NCBI GenBank assembly: GCA_021201665.1
Contig: JAJQEO010000031.1
Span: 1-34,569, forward strand
Reading direction: 5' to 3'
DNA: 34,569 nt
Origin: Lachnospiraceae bacterium
GTDB lineage: Bacteria > Bacillota > Clostridia > Lachnospirales > Lachnospiraceae
Position 1 is the first letter of the stretch; the number at the start of each line of letters is the position of its first letter. This document shows, piece by piece, positions 16,325 to 23,949 of the stretch. The position numbers and the translations under genes were made by a program. The notes beneath the pieces are model-generated. The model saw only the letters and a list, made by a program, of their open reading frames with translations. It was not told the origin of the DNA and did no database searches.

Positions 16325-17527
16325 ATGAAAATATTGATGATTAACAAATTTCTCTATCCCAATGGCGGATCGGAGACTTACATATTTAAATTAGGGGATG
16401 CGCTCAAAACGCACGGACATGAAGTTCAGTATTTTGGTATGGAGCATGAAGGCAGGTGCGTTGGAAACGATGCGAATGCGTACACATCTGATATGGATTT
16501 CCATGGTGGCAGCAAGCTGTCTAAGCTGACATATCCGATTAAGACCATTTATTCGTCTGAAGCCCGGAAGAAAATTCGTCTTGTCCTGGACGATTTCAAA
16601 CCGAATGTCTGCCATTTGAATAATTTCAACTATCAGCTGACGCCTTCTGTGATTTTGGAAATCAGGAAGTGGGAGAAGGAAAGTGAACACAAGGTTAAGA
16701 TTGTGTTCACTGCTCATGATTATCAGCTGGTATGTCCAAACCACATGATGAATAATCCTGCCACACACGAGAACTGCGAGAAATGTGGTCATGGAGCCTT
16801 TATAAATTGCACGAAGGGAAAGTGCATTCATGGCTCGATCGCCAGGAGTGCTATTGGCACGATGGAAGCTACCTTCTGGAAGATGAAAGGAACCTACAGG
16901 CAGATTGACACAATCATCTGTCCGACGCAGTTCATGAAATCCAAAATGGATTACAATCCTGTGTTTAAATCAAAAACTATCGCAATGCTTAATTTCATAG
17001 ATGCTGTTGAGTGGAAAGATACAGCAAAGAAGGATTATGTGCTCTACTTCGGCCGCTTTTCGGAAGAAAAAGGCATTAAAACTTTAATTTCTGTGTGCAG
17101 GGAACTGCCGGATGTACAGTTTATTTTTGCCGGGACGGGGCCTCTGGAAGACGAGATGAAAGGTGTGACGAATATCAAGAATGTCGGATTTCAGACAGGA
17201 GAAGATTTGGAGAGACAGATAAGAGAAGCAAGATTTTCTATCTATCCCTCCGAGTGGTACGAAAACTGTCCGTTCTCCGTCATGGAGAGCCAGATGTATG
17301 GTACTCCTGTCCTTGGTGCAGACATCGGCGGTATCCCGGAACTTATCACTGTCGGTAAGACTGGTGAGCTGTTTAGGAGTGGGAATAAGGACGAACTGAA
17401 AAAACAGATTCAGAAGTTGTGGGGAGATAAGGGTCTGACTGATTTCTACAGCCAGAATTGTAAAGATATTAGTTTTGACACGGTAGAACAATACTATCAG
17501 AGGCTTATGGAGATATATGAGGGTTAG
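16325..17527 (+). CDS. Glycosyltransferase family 4 with a Cys-rich acceptor-domain insertion
   Basis: A 400-residue GT4 enzyme, last gene of the polysaccharide locus. It opens with ILMINKFLYPNGGSETY (3-19), the classic GG-SE-x-Y loop. TAHDYQLVCPNH (about 128-139) is followed by a Cys-rich stretch with about five cysteines (C-x2-C, C-x4-C), recurrent in this GT4 subgroup and perhaps a metal-binding knuckle. YFGRFSEEKGI (about 241-251) opens the donor domain and SEWYENCPFSVMESQMYG carries the E-x7-E motif. Comparable proteins transfer the last or branching sugar of surface glycans. No strong terminator follows directly, and the next gene belongs to a different functional class. Confidence 0.9.
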   Translation: MKILMINKFLYPNGGSETYIFKLGDALKTHGHEVQYFGMEHEGRCVGNDANAYTSDMDFHGGSKLSKLTYPIKTIYSSEARKKIRLVLDDFKPNVCHLNNFNYQLTPSVILEIRKWEKESEHKVKIVFTAHDYQLVCPNHMMNNPATHENCEKCGHGAFINCTKGKCIHGSIARSAIGTMEATFWKMKGTYRQIDTIICPTQFMKSKMDYNPVFKSKTIAMLNFIDAVEWKDTAKKDYVLYFGRFSEEKGIKTLISVCRELPDVQFIFAGTGPLEDEMKGVTNIKNVGFQTGEDLERQIREARFSIYPSEWYENCPFSVMESQMYGTPVLGADIGGIPELITVGKTGELFRSGNKDELKKQIQKLWGDKGLTDFYSQNCKDISFDTVEQYYQRLMEIYEG

Positions 17528-17839
17528 AGAATATGGGAACACAAATAACTCAAAAAGAAAAGGACCACAGGAGGGTACGGCTCCGGGAGGAAAATTATAA
17601 AAAATTATAAAATGCAATAGCTTTTTATGTATTTGACAAAGCACAGTCATTGATGTTTCTGTACATATAACCGCAGATCATGACTTGCTATCTGCTATCG
17701 GATATGTGTTTTCTGAGGCGTAAATAAGGGATGTCTTCAGAACGTGGTGTGTCCCCAAAAAGCATTATTTTAACTATAAGGATGCAACACACAGTGAGTG
17801 CATTAATAAAAAGTTAATTATTTCTTACAAATATGTTCC
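17528..17839 (+). other. Non-coding spacer after the polysaccharide locus
   Basis: About 310 bases with no supported gene. It contains a repeated AAAATTATAAAA stretch (about 17594-17611) and a weak 6-bp inverted repeat (TTCTGA/TCAGAA near 17708-17741). Neither is a convincing terminator. Base composition is AT-rich like the locus on its left, and changes to GC-richer sequence in the following gene. Confidence 0.4.
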
Positions 17840-17868
17840 TTGTAATTGATAATCATCGGATTTAAAAT
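17840..17868 (+). promoter_or_regulatory. Sigma-A-type promoter for the PD-(D/E)XK gene
   Basis: TTGTAA at 17840-17845 and TAAAAT at 17863-17868 are separated by exactly 17 bases. The predicted start point lies about 25-30 bases before the ribosome binding site AAGGAG at 17891-17896. Five of six -10 and four of six -35 bases match consensus. Confidence 0.55.
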
Positions 17869-17904
17869 CGTAACATATATCAAAAAATACAAGGAGATAT
17901 GTGT

Positions 17905-19110
17905 ATGATTGAAAATATTTTAAAAGATTATTTCCCGATGATTCGCACCGAGCAGGAGGTTTTGACGGAAATCAGCTGCAAACCGTCCCTGGACGCGCTC
18001 TACAAGAGCTGGAGCTCCGATCAGCAGAAGGATTTTCTGGACTTCTGCACCGGCGTGAAGGGCTGCAAGCTGTTGTACGACCCTTTCTTCAAGCGGGTGA
18101 TGAACCCGGAAATACATCCGGAGCGTTTGGAAAAATTCATTTCACTTTTACTCAGAAAGAATGTGAAAATCCTCCCGGTGCTGCCGAACGAGAGTCGGAT
18201 AGCGGCAGAGGACTCATTGCTTGCCATGGACATTGTGGTGGAGCTGGAGGATGGAAGTATCGCCAATGTCGAGATGCAGAAGATCGGCTACGCGTTTCCG
18301 GGTCAGAGGAGCAGTTGTTATTCCGCGGATCTGCTGCTCCGCCAGTATCAGCGCGTAAAGACGGACAAGAAGAAATCCCGGGATAAAAGCTTTTCGTATC
18401 GGTACATTAAGGATGTCTATACTATCATTCTTTTTGAGAACAGTCCGATCGAATGCAGGAATATTCCGGACAGGTATATCCACTATGGGAAGACGAAATT
18501 CGATACAGGACTTGCAATCCATATGCCGCAGGAATACGTCTATGTTCCGCTTGACATTTTCCGTGAGATTCTGCACAATAGGGGTATCAAAAGCGAGCTT
18601 GACGCGTGGCTGACGTTTTTGTGCGAGGATGCCCCGGAGATGATTGAACTTCTGATCCGTCAGTATCCGCATTTTAGAGAGCTGTATAATGATGTCTATA
18701 AGCTATGCGGGAATATGGAGGATATTATGGGATGTTTTTCAGAAGCACTGCAGGAAATGGACAGAAACACTGTACAGTATATGATTGAAGAGCAGCAGGC
18801 TCAAATCGAAGAGCAGCAGGTACAGTTAAATGAGAAAGACAGTAAGATTGAGGAACAGAAGGACCAGATCGAGGAACAGAAAGGCCAGATCGAGGAGCAG
18901 CAGGTACAGTTAGAAGAAATGAGAGCAGAGGCGGAGAATGCGAGAAAGGAAAAGAGAGAAGCAGCAGAAAAAGGAGCGAAAGAGAAAACTGTTGCTATTG
19001 AGAGGATGCTGAAGCTGGGGAAATTGTCGGTTGAGGAAATCGCGGATTGTCAGTCAGTTTCCGTGCAAATTGTGCGTGAGATTGAAGCCGGAATGCAGCA
19101 GGAGGCTTGA
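17905..19110 (+). CDS. PD-(D/E)XK nuclease family transposase-like protein with coiled coil
   Basis: A 401-residue protein of the PD-(D/E)XK nuclease family transposase / Rpn-like group. The fold core contains YDPFFKRVM (59-67), then D109 in AMDIVVELEDG and NVEMQKIGY (121-129), giving the D-x13-E-x-Q/K active-site arrangement. After about residue 290 a long coiled coil built from near-identical IEEQ-type heptads follows, then a small helix-turn-helix-like tail (LSVEEIADCQSVSVQIVREIE). I start at ATG 17905 because AAGGAG is 8 bases upstream. The ATG at 17899 is only 2 bases from it. Such genes are multicopy in Clostridia and may promote RecA-independent recombination, but a transposition role is unproven. 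No inverted repeats flank it. Confidence 0.8.
   Translation: MIENILKDYFPMIRTEQEVLTEISCKPSLDALYKSWSSDQQKDFLDFCTGVKGCKLLYDPFFKRVMNPEIHPERLEKFISLLLRKNVKILPVLPNESRIAAEDSLLAMDIVVELEDGSIANVEMQKIGYAFPGQRSSCYSADLLLRQYQRVKTDKKKSRDKSFSYRYIKDVYTIILFENSPIECRNIPDRYIHYGKTKFDTGLAIHMPQEYVYVPLDIFREILHNRGIKSELDAWLTFLCEDAPEMIELLIRQYPHFRELYNDVYKLCGNMEDIMGCFSEALQEMDRNTVQYMIEEQQAQIEEQQVQLNEKDSKIEEQKDQIEEQKGQIEEQQVQLEEMRAEAENARKEKREAAEKGAKEKTVAIERMLKLGKLSVEEIADCQSVSVQIVREIEAGMQQEA
18787..18917 (+). repeat. 21-bp coding tandem repeat encoding coiled-coil heptads
   Basis: Five to six imperfect copies of a 21-base unit (ATCGAGGAACAGAAAGGCCA and variants) encode successive IEEQ-x-x-Q heptads of the transposase-like protein. 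An in-frame period of seven codons keeps the coiled-coil register, so copy number could vary without disrupting the protein. Confidence 0.75.
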
Positions 19111-19209
19111 CAGACAGCGCAGCAGGCGGGAATAAAAAATCCGCGCGTGACTTTTGGAATCGGCGGTTTGGAAACAGTTTGGAATCAATTCTTTACAGCT
19201 AATTTTTAC

Positions 19210-19238
19210 TTGCATCCTCCCATGAAGTATGGTAAGAT
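19210..19238 (+). promoter_or_regulatory. Extended -10 promoter of the pheB-hom-apgM operon
   Basis: TTGCAT (19210-19215) and TAAGAT (19233-19238) are 17 bases apart, and the -10 is preceded by TGG (extended TGn motif). The start would be near 19245, giving a leader of about 55 bases before the pheB ATG. No T-box or attenuator fold fits such a short leader. Confidence 0.6.
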
Positions 19239-19298
19239 TCCATCCGTGGTATACAAATGTTTTTCTGTCGCAAACACTTTGACCAGGAGGATGGAAAG

Positions 19299-19742
19299 AT
19301 GTCAGATGGGTCAAACTATTATGTTGTGAAGGAAAAGGCGGTGCCCGAGGTGTTGATGAAGGTCGTGGAGGCGAAGCGGCTTTTGGAAACCGGTCGGGCA
19401 TCTACTGTGCAGGAGGCTGCGGACGCGGTCGGGATCAGCAGGAGTTCTTTTTATAAATATAAGGAGGATATTTTTCCGTTCCGTGATAATGTACAGGGGC
19501 GGACGTTTACCTTCCTGATGCAGGTGCACGATGAGCCGGGACTTTTGTCGGATGTGCTGCGTGTGGTGGCAGAATATCGTGCGAATATCCTGACGATCCA
19601 CCAGAGTATCCCGACGAATGGCATCGCGATGCTGACACTCAGCATAGAGGTGCTTCCGGCGACCGGGGATCTTTCGAGTATGATCAAGGCGATTGAGGCG
19701 GAGGAAGGCGTGAAGGATCTGAAAATCCTGGCGCGGGAGTAA
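19299..19742 (+). CDS. pheB: ACT domain protein PheB
   Basis: A 147-residue small ACT-domain protein of the PheB (UPF0735) family. The N-terminal part contains a helix-turn-helix-like segment (VQEAADAVGISRSSFYKYKE, about 40-59), then the ACT domain from about 75 onward (FLMQVHDEPGLLSDVLRVVA, ILTIHQSIP). PheB proteins are linked to aromatic or threonine-branch amino-acid control and are usually encoded just before hom in Clostridia, as here. The start at 19299 has AGGAGG eight bases upstream. A longer reading frame from 19257 would lose that site. The stop codon lies inside the first copy of a 47-bp tandem repeat. It probably senses an amino acid, but the ligand is not evident. Confidence 0.88.
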   Translation: MSDGSNYYVVKEKAVPEVLMKVVEAKRLLETGRASTVQEAADAVGISRSSFYKYKEDIFPFRDNVQGRTFTFLMQVHDEPGLLSDVLRVVAEYRANILTIHQSIPTNGIAMLTLSIEVLPATGDLSSMIKAIEAEEGVKDLKILARE

Positions 19743-19892
19743 AGGCACGCCTTGCAGCGCGGTATCCAGGATGCACGGTATAGGAGTAAAGGCACGCCTT
19801 GCAGCGCAGTATCCAGGATGCACGATATAGGAGTAAAGGCACGCCTTGCAGCGCGGTATCCAGGATGCGCGGGTATTAAGAATAAAGGCACC
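19738..19892 (+). repeat. 47-bp tandem minisatellite overlapping the pheB stop codon
   Basis: Three near-identical copies begin at 19741, 19788 and 19835 (exact 47-base spacing), with a fourth degenerate start at 19884. Copies differ at only a few positions. The unit begins AAAGGCACGCCTTGCAGC and contains two short palindromic cores, AAGGC-AC-GCCTT and ATCC-A-GGAT. It begins right at the TAA of pheB. The 47-base period is not a multiple of three, so no conserved peptide is encoded. Confidence 0.9.
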
Positions 19893-20091
19893 GGCAGACG
19901 GTGTTTGAATCATGATTGTGAGGCTGGACTGCGCAGTTTTTGTGCAGTGAGTGCTTTTCATAAAGGGACAGAGCAGTTGTGAAGACGCGAAACAGACCTA
20001 AAGCAGACATAAGCCAGATACTGAATGGATGCAAAGCGGATGTAGAATGGACATGGAACCACCGTCAGAGCAGCTGTAAAAAGGAATTGAG
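19893..20091 (+). other. Spacer between the minisatellite and hom
   Basis: About 200 bases with no supported gene, no convincing promoter and no terminator, so pheB and hom are probably still co-transcribed. A ribosome binding site (GAGGAG) for hom lies at its end, 20091-20096. Confidence 0.4.
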
Positions 20092-20103
20092 AGGAGACAT
20101 TTT

Positions 20104-21330
20104 GTGATGGTAGCAGTAGCAGTGTTAGGATATGGAACGGTCGGTTCCGGAGTAGTGAAGGTGATTGAGACCAATCACGACAGCATTCTCAAGAAAACCG
20201 GTGTGGATCTGCAGGTGAAATATGTGCTGGATTTGCGGGAGTTTCCGGGGGATCCGGTGCAGGAGAAGCTGGTGCATGATTATGATGTGATCATCAACGA
20301 TCCGGAGGTTCGCATCGTGGTGGAGACGATGGGAGGCTTAAATCCCGCATATCCGTTTACAAAACGTACGCTGGAGGCAGGAAAATGTGCATGCACGTCC
20401 AATAAGGAGCTGGTCGCGAAATACGGCACCGAGCTGCTGGCGACGGCGAGGGAACACCAGGTAAGCTACCTGTTTGAGGCGAGCTGCGGCGGCGGCATTC
20501 CGATCATCCGGCCGCTTCGGACATCCCTGGGAGCGGATGTGATTGACGAGATCACCGGTATTGTGAATGGCACGACCAACTATATTCTGACGAAGATGTC
20601 CGAGGAAGGGCTGGAGTTTGACGATGTCCTGCGCGATGCGCAGCAGAAGGGATATGCGGAGCGCAACCCGGAGGCGGACGTGGAGGGACACGATGCCTGC
20701 CGCAAGATCGCGATTCTCTCTTCTCTGGCCTATGGAAAACGTGTCGATTTTACTGATATTTATACAGAAGGCATCACGAAAATCACTTCTGCGGAGGTGT
20801 GCTACGCGCAGAAGCTGGGCATGGCGATCCGGCTGCTGGCGTACAGTCATATGGATGTAGAAAATGATGGCAGGGTGACTGCGATGGTCGCACCGTTCCT
20901 GGTGGCAAAGACCGATCCGCTTTACTTTGTGAATGGCGTATTCAACGCGATTTTTGTGCATGGAAATATGCTCGGCGATGCGATGTTCTACGGACAGGGC
21001 GCCGGAAAGGACGCGACCGCGAGCGCTGTGGTGGCGGACGTGATCGAGGAGGCGCAGACGCTCGGACGCAGCGTGATGTCCGAGTGGAGCCCCGAAAAGC
21101 AGACGATGCAGCCGGTGGCGGAGACCGAAAAGCAGTTTTTTGTCCGCGTCTCGGGAAACGCGGATGACTGCGGTGAGGTCAAGAATGTGTTTGGCGCGGT
21201 CTCGATTGTTCAGGCAGATCTGGACGGAGAATATGGATTTATCACCCCGGTCATGACAGAGGCGGCTTATCAGGAGTGTGCGGCAAAGCTGGAGGGGCAG
21301 ATCCTGGGGATGATCCGTATCCGAGGCTAA
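20104..21330 (+). CDS. hom: Homoserine dehydrogenase
   Basis: Catalyses reduction of aspartate semialdehyde to homoserine in threonine/methionine synthesis. The 408-residue protein has GYGTVGSG (9-16) for the dinucleotide, SNKELVA (99-105), NGTTNYIL (155-162) and EADVEGHDACRK (190-201), the last carrying the catalytic Asp197/Lys201 pair. The C-terminal 65 residues form a short ACT-like domain (FFVRVSGNADDCGEV), consistent with feedback control, though glycine-poor compared with standard ACT domains. Start is either GTG 20104 or ATG 20107, both served by AGGAG at 20092-20096. It lies between pheB and an apgM-type gene, the usual clostridial arrangement. Confidence 0.95.
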   Translation: MMVAVAVLGYGTVGSGVVKVIETNHDSILKKTGVDLQVKYVLDLREFPGDPVQEKLVHDYDVIINDPEVRIVVETMGGLNPAYPFTKRTLEAGKCACTSNKELVAKYGTELLATAREHQVSYLFEASCGGGIPIIRPLRTSLGADVIDEITGIVNGTTNYILTKMSEEGLEFDDVLRDAQQKGYAERNPEADVEGHDACRKIAILSSLAYGKRVDFTDIYTEGITKITSAEVCYAQKLGMAIRLLAYSHMDVENDGRVTAMVAPFLVAKTDPLYFVNGVFNAIFVHGNMLGDAMFYGQGAGKDATASAVVADVIEEAQTLGRSVMSEWSPEKQTMQPVAETEKQFFVRVSGNADDCGEVKNVFGAVSIVQADLDGEYGFITPVMTEAAYQECAAKLEGQILGMIRIRG

Positions 21331-21357
21331 GGAAAGAGAAAAGAGGCAGATGTTATC

Positions 21358-22920
21358 ATGAAATATATCGTGATTTTGGGGGACGGTATGGCGGATGAGC
21401 CGCAGGAGGCGCTCGGCGGGCGGACACCCCTGGAGGCGGCGCGGACGCCCTCGATGGATGAGATGGCGAAAACCGGAGAGATCGGGCTGGTGAAGACGAT
21501 CCCGGACGGGATGGCTCCGGGGAGCGATACGGCGAATCTGGCGGTCTTAGGATATAATCCCCGCCTTTATTATACGGGACGCTCGCCACTCGAAGCGCTG
21601 AGCATTGGCGTGCCGATGAAGGAGTCGGACGTCGCGATGCGGTGCAATCTGGTGACTCTTACGGAGGAAGAGCCGTATGAGCAGAAACGGATCATCGACC
21701 ACAGCTCCGGCGAGATCAGCACAGAGGATGCGGCAGTTCTGCTGGCGGCGGTTCAGAAGGAACTGGAAAACGAGACCTACCAGTTTTATGTGGGGACAAG
21801 CTACCGCCATTGTGTGATTAAGGCAAATGGGGTAGAAACGGCGCCTGGCATGCAGTTGACAGACGGCGTACCCTCGTCGCTGGAGAAATTTGAAACTCAC
21901 CACGGAGGGTGGGACAGCGACAGCCACGGCGGCGTACCCTCGTCGCCGGAGAAATGTGAAGCGGCAGCAGCATCGTCCTGCGCAGAAGCTGTGAATGAAA
22001 TAAAATCATCGAAGGGGCAGCCGCGGAAGCTTTTAAGCGACGCGCTGGAATCTTTGATTCCGCCTCACGATCATCTGACGGAGGTGATCGGGCCGTATCT
22101 GCCCAGGGACGAGGTGCTTCTGGCGATGCAGAAGCGCAGCTATGAGATCCTGAAAGACCATCCGATCAACATGGAGCGAAAGGCCAGAGGCTTAAACCCT
22201 GCGAACAGTTGCTGGTTCTGGGGCGCGGGCACAAAGCCGATGGTGGACTCTTTTGAGAATAAAAACGGAGTAAAAGGCACGATGATCTCGGCGGTTGACC
22301 TGTTAAAGGGCATTGCGATCGGCGCTGGGATGAATGTGGTGATCGTGGATGGTGCGAACGGAGGCCTGGAGACGAATTATGAGGGAAAGGCGCTGGCAGC
22401 GGTCGATGCGCTGCTCTCGGGCAGTTCGGACTATGTCTACGTCCATCTGGAGGCGCCGGACGAGATGGGCCACCAGGGCAGCCTGGAGCGGAAAATACAA
22501 TCGATCGAGAACCTTGACCAGAGGATTATCCGCATTGTGAAGGAGCGGATGGATGCTTCCGGTGAGCCGTACCGCATGCTGGTCATGCCGGATCACCCGA
22601 CGCCGATCCGCATCCGTACCCATACCTCTGACCCGATTCCCTATTTGCTCTACGACAGTATGAAGACGCTCAGGAAAGAAGCTTCTGCAAATGCAGATGG
22701 CACGGCACCGGCCGTACCGGATGCACCGGATACGGACAAGGAAGGCAAAGAAGGTAAGGAAGGTAAAGAAGGCAAAAAAAGCAAAGAAGGCAAAGAAAGC
22801 AAAGAAGACAAAGATGCTCTGGGTACCGGCAGAATCTATTGCGAACGCACGGCAGCAGAGAGCGGCATCTTCCGCCCGGAAGGGTATCGGCTGATTGATG
22901 TGCTGCTGGAGAAGGCCTGA
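21358..22920 (+). CDS. apgM: ApgM-type phosphoglycerate mutase / proposed homoserine kinase analogue with two insertions
   Basis: A member of the archaeal-type, cofactor-independent phosphoglycerate mutase family. Catalytic and metal sites are intact: D9 in LGDGMADEP, S56 in APGSDTANL, D331, D368/H372 in APDEMGHQG, D412/H413 in MPDHPTPIR and H422. Next to hom and without thrB in sight, such proteins have been proposed to act as an alternative homoserine kinase. The protein is 520 residues against about 400 for the family. One insertion (about 169-234, before PPHDHL) carries a 22-codon repeat, and a second (about 439-489) is a Lys/Glu/Gly low-complexity run. Both lie in likely surface loops, so activity may persist. 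The ribosome binding site is weak. Confidence 0.88.
   Translation: MKYIVILGDGMADEPQEALGGRTPLEAARTPSMDEMAKTGEIGLVKTIPDGMAPGSDTANLAVLGYNPRLYYTGRSPLEALSIGVPMKESDVAMRCNLVTLTEEEPYEQKRIIDHSSGEISTEDAAVLLAAVQKELENETYQFYVGTSYRHCVIKANGVETAPGMQLTDGVPSSLEKFETHHGGWDSDSHGGVPSSPEKCEAAAASSCAEAVNEIKSSKGQPRKLLSDALESLIPPHDHLTEVIGPYLPRDEVLLAMQKRSYEILKDHPINMERKARGLNPANSCWFWGAGTKPMVDSFENKNGVKGTMISAVDLLKGIAIGAGMNVVIVDGANGGLETNYEGKALAAVDALLSGSSDYVYVHLEAPDEMGHQGSLERKIQSIENLDQRIIRIVKERMDASGEPYRMLVMPDHPTPIRIRTHTSDPIPYLLYDSMKTLRKEASANADGTAPAVPDAPDTDKEGKEGKEGKEGKKSKEGKESKEDKDALGTGRIYCERTAAESGIFRPEGYRLIDVLLEKA
21865..21957 (+). repeat. 66-bp in-frame duplication within apgM
   Basis: The sequence GGCGTACCCTCGTCG at 21865 recurs at 21931, exactly 66 bases (22 codons) later, with about 27 matching bases and only a few differences. 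It encodes the repeated GVPSS-x-EK peptide inside the first insertion of the ApgM-type protein. Confidence 0.75.
22735..22815 (+). repeat. 9-bp AAG-GAA-GGC microrepeat encoding a Lys-Glu-Gly run in apgM
   Basis: About eight to nine in-frame copies of AAGGAAGGC/AAAGAAAGC variants encode residues 460-486 (KEG and KES triplets). Purine-only on the coding strand and slippage-prone, it lengthens a loop of the enzyme without breaking the frame. Confidence 0.8.
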
Positions 22921-23046
22921 TGCAGAACCGGTTGATGAATGCGATGCCGGAGAAGGCCTGATGCAGATACTGGTAGATGAATGCGATGTCGGAGAAGGCC
23001 TGATGCAGATACCGGTTGATGAATGTGCTGCCGGAGAAAACCTGAG
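22908..23046 (+). repeat. 42-bp tandem minisatellite beginning at the 3' end of apgM
   Basis: GGAGAAGGCCTGATGCAG starts at 22908, 22949 and 22991, with a fourth, decayed copy (GGAGAAAACCTGAGG) at 23033. Spacings are 41, 42 and 42 bases. The first copy contains the last codons and TGA of apgM, and the preceding coding bases (22890-22907) already resemble the repeat body, so the array appears to have grown from the gene's own 3' end. Confidence 0.9.
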
Positions 23047-23097
23047 GATGGAGTCTGATGAACGCATGTTGCTGTGAACTCCCGGTATAAAGGTAAA

Positions 23098-23150
23098 AAA
23101 CACCCCGATACAGGAGCTGTAAAAGAACAGTTTTCTGTACTGGGGTGTTT
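23098..23150. terminator. Bidirectional terminator between convergent genes
   Basis: AAACACCCC (23098-23106) pairs with GGGGTGTTT (23142-23150), with an additional ACAG/CTGT pairing inside. An A-run precedes and a T-run follows, so it can act for apgM on + and from the - strand side for the DUF975 gene ending at 23160. Confidence 0.85.
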
Positions 23151-23159
23151 GCATTCGCC

Positions 23160-23879
23160 TTATGAACCTTCGATCATTTTATAAAAATATCCCTTTGTCG
23201 TGATCACGTACGGATTAACAAACAGAAATCCGATGCCGAGGGAGAGCACCCCCAGAGCATACATCCCAATAAAGGATAGCATCATCGTGAAGTAGCGGGA
23301 GCGCCTGCCGTCCATCAGCTGCCATCCCTTCTGAATCATCTCCTTAAACGACTGCCAGGGATCTGCCGCGTGAACGAACAATACCATGGCGAAGGAAATC
23401 TGGATGTAGATGTAGAGGATCGCCGCAAGGATGAGCACAGCGGTGGAAATGATCAGGTTTTCCGCCTCTCCATAAGAAAGCCAGTTGATCACGACCGCCA
23501 GCCACCAGACGGCGACCTGCATGAGCACATAGGAGAGCGCATACTGAATCACGGAGAAGATCGCCACCGGCTCTGGATGCTCCGTGAAAGCGGCAAACAG
23601 ATCCTTCCAGCGGTAGGAACGGTTGTTGACGATATCCAGGTAAATGCCATACAGCCCGGCGAGCAGAATATAATAAATCATATTGACCAGGATCGAGCAG
23701 CCGAAATAGAGAAGAATGCTGATCACGCCGGATTCGTAGGGAGCCGCCTGCAGGGCCAGGGCGCTCAGCAGCAGATTTAAGGCCGTCAGAAGCAGCGTGA
23801 TACCGGCCAGGGACGCGTGCTTTCCGGTCAGCACGCACCGAGCGTAGCATTTGATTTCTTTTGTAACAGGTTTTTCCAT
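23160..23879 (-). CDS. DUF975-like integral membrane protein
   Basis: A 239-residue membrane protein with about six hydrophobic segments, resembling the DUF975 family. The N-terminus is short and basic, the first membrane segment is about residues 24-46, and the end (LSLGIGFLFVNPYVITTKGYFY, trimmed: SLGIGFLFVNPY at about 214-225) matches the family's conserved terminal motif. An amphipathic cytoplasmic segment, PWQSFKEMIQKGWQLMDGRR (about 179-198), is also characteristic. Function is unknown, and members often accompany stress or envelope genes. AGGAGG lies 9 bases before the start. It follows the DUF4190 gene by 70 bases on the same strand and likely shares its transcript. Confidence 0.72.
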   Translation of the reverse strand: MEKPVTKEIKCYARCVLTGKHASLAGITLLLTALNLLLSALALQAAPYESGVISILLYFGCSILVNMIYYILLAGLYGIYLDIVNNRSYRWKDLFAAFTEHPEPVAIFSVIQYALSYVLMQVAVWWLAVVINWLSYGEAENLIISTAVLILAAILYIYIQISFAMVLFVHAADPWQSFKEMIQKGWQLMDGRRSRYFTMMLSFIGMYALGVLSLGIGFLFVNPYVITTKGYFYKMIEGS

Positions 23880-23949
23880 AGAGATTTGCCTCCTGACAGG
23901 AAATTATAATTTTTCGTAACGGTTCCGCGCACTTTCGCAACCGGAACCA

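Noticed and set aside
19738..19892. CRISPR array
   Set aside because: Copies are contiguous 47-base units with no unique spacers, and no cas genes are present.
19743..20103. T-box or riboswitch controlling homoserine dehydrogenase
   Set aside because: No T-box core sequence, specifier loop or terminator/antiterminator pair was found. The region is mostly tandem repeat.
22895..23077. A 60-residue reading frame across the 42-bp repeats, with repeated VDEC-x-x-GEGLMQ peptide
   Set aside because: It overlaps apgM out of frame and has no separate ribosome binding site. The repeat length is a multiple of three by chance, which keeps the frame open.
22303..23154. Long antisense reading frame opposite apgM and its minisatellite
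   Set aside because: Composition mirrors the sense gene, with low-complexity Phe/Ala runs opposite the KEG repeat, no ribosome binding site and an end inside the terminator.
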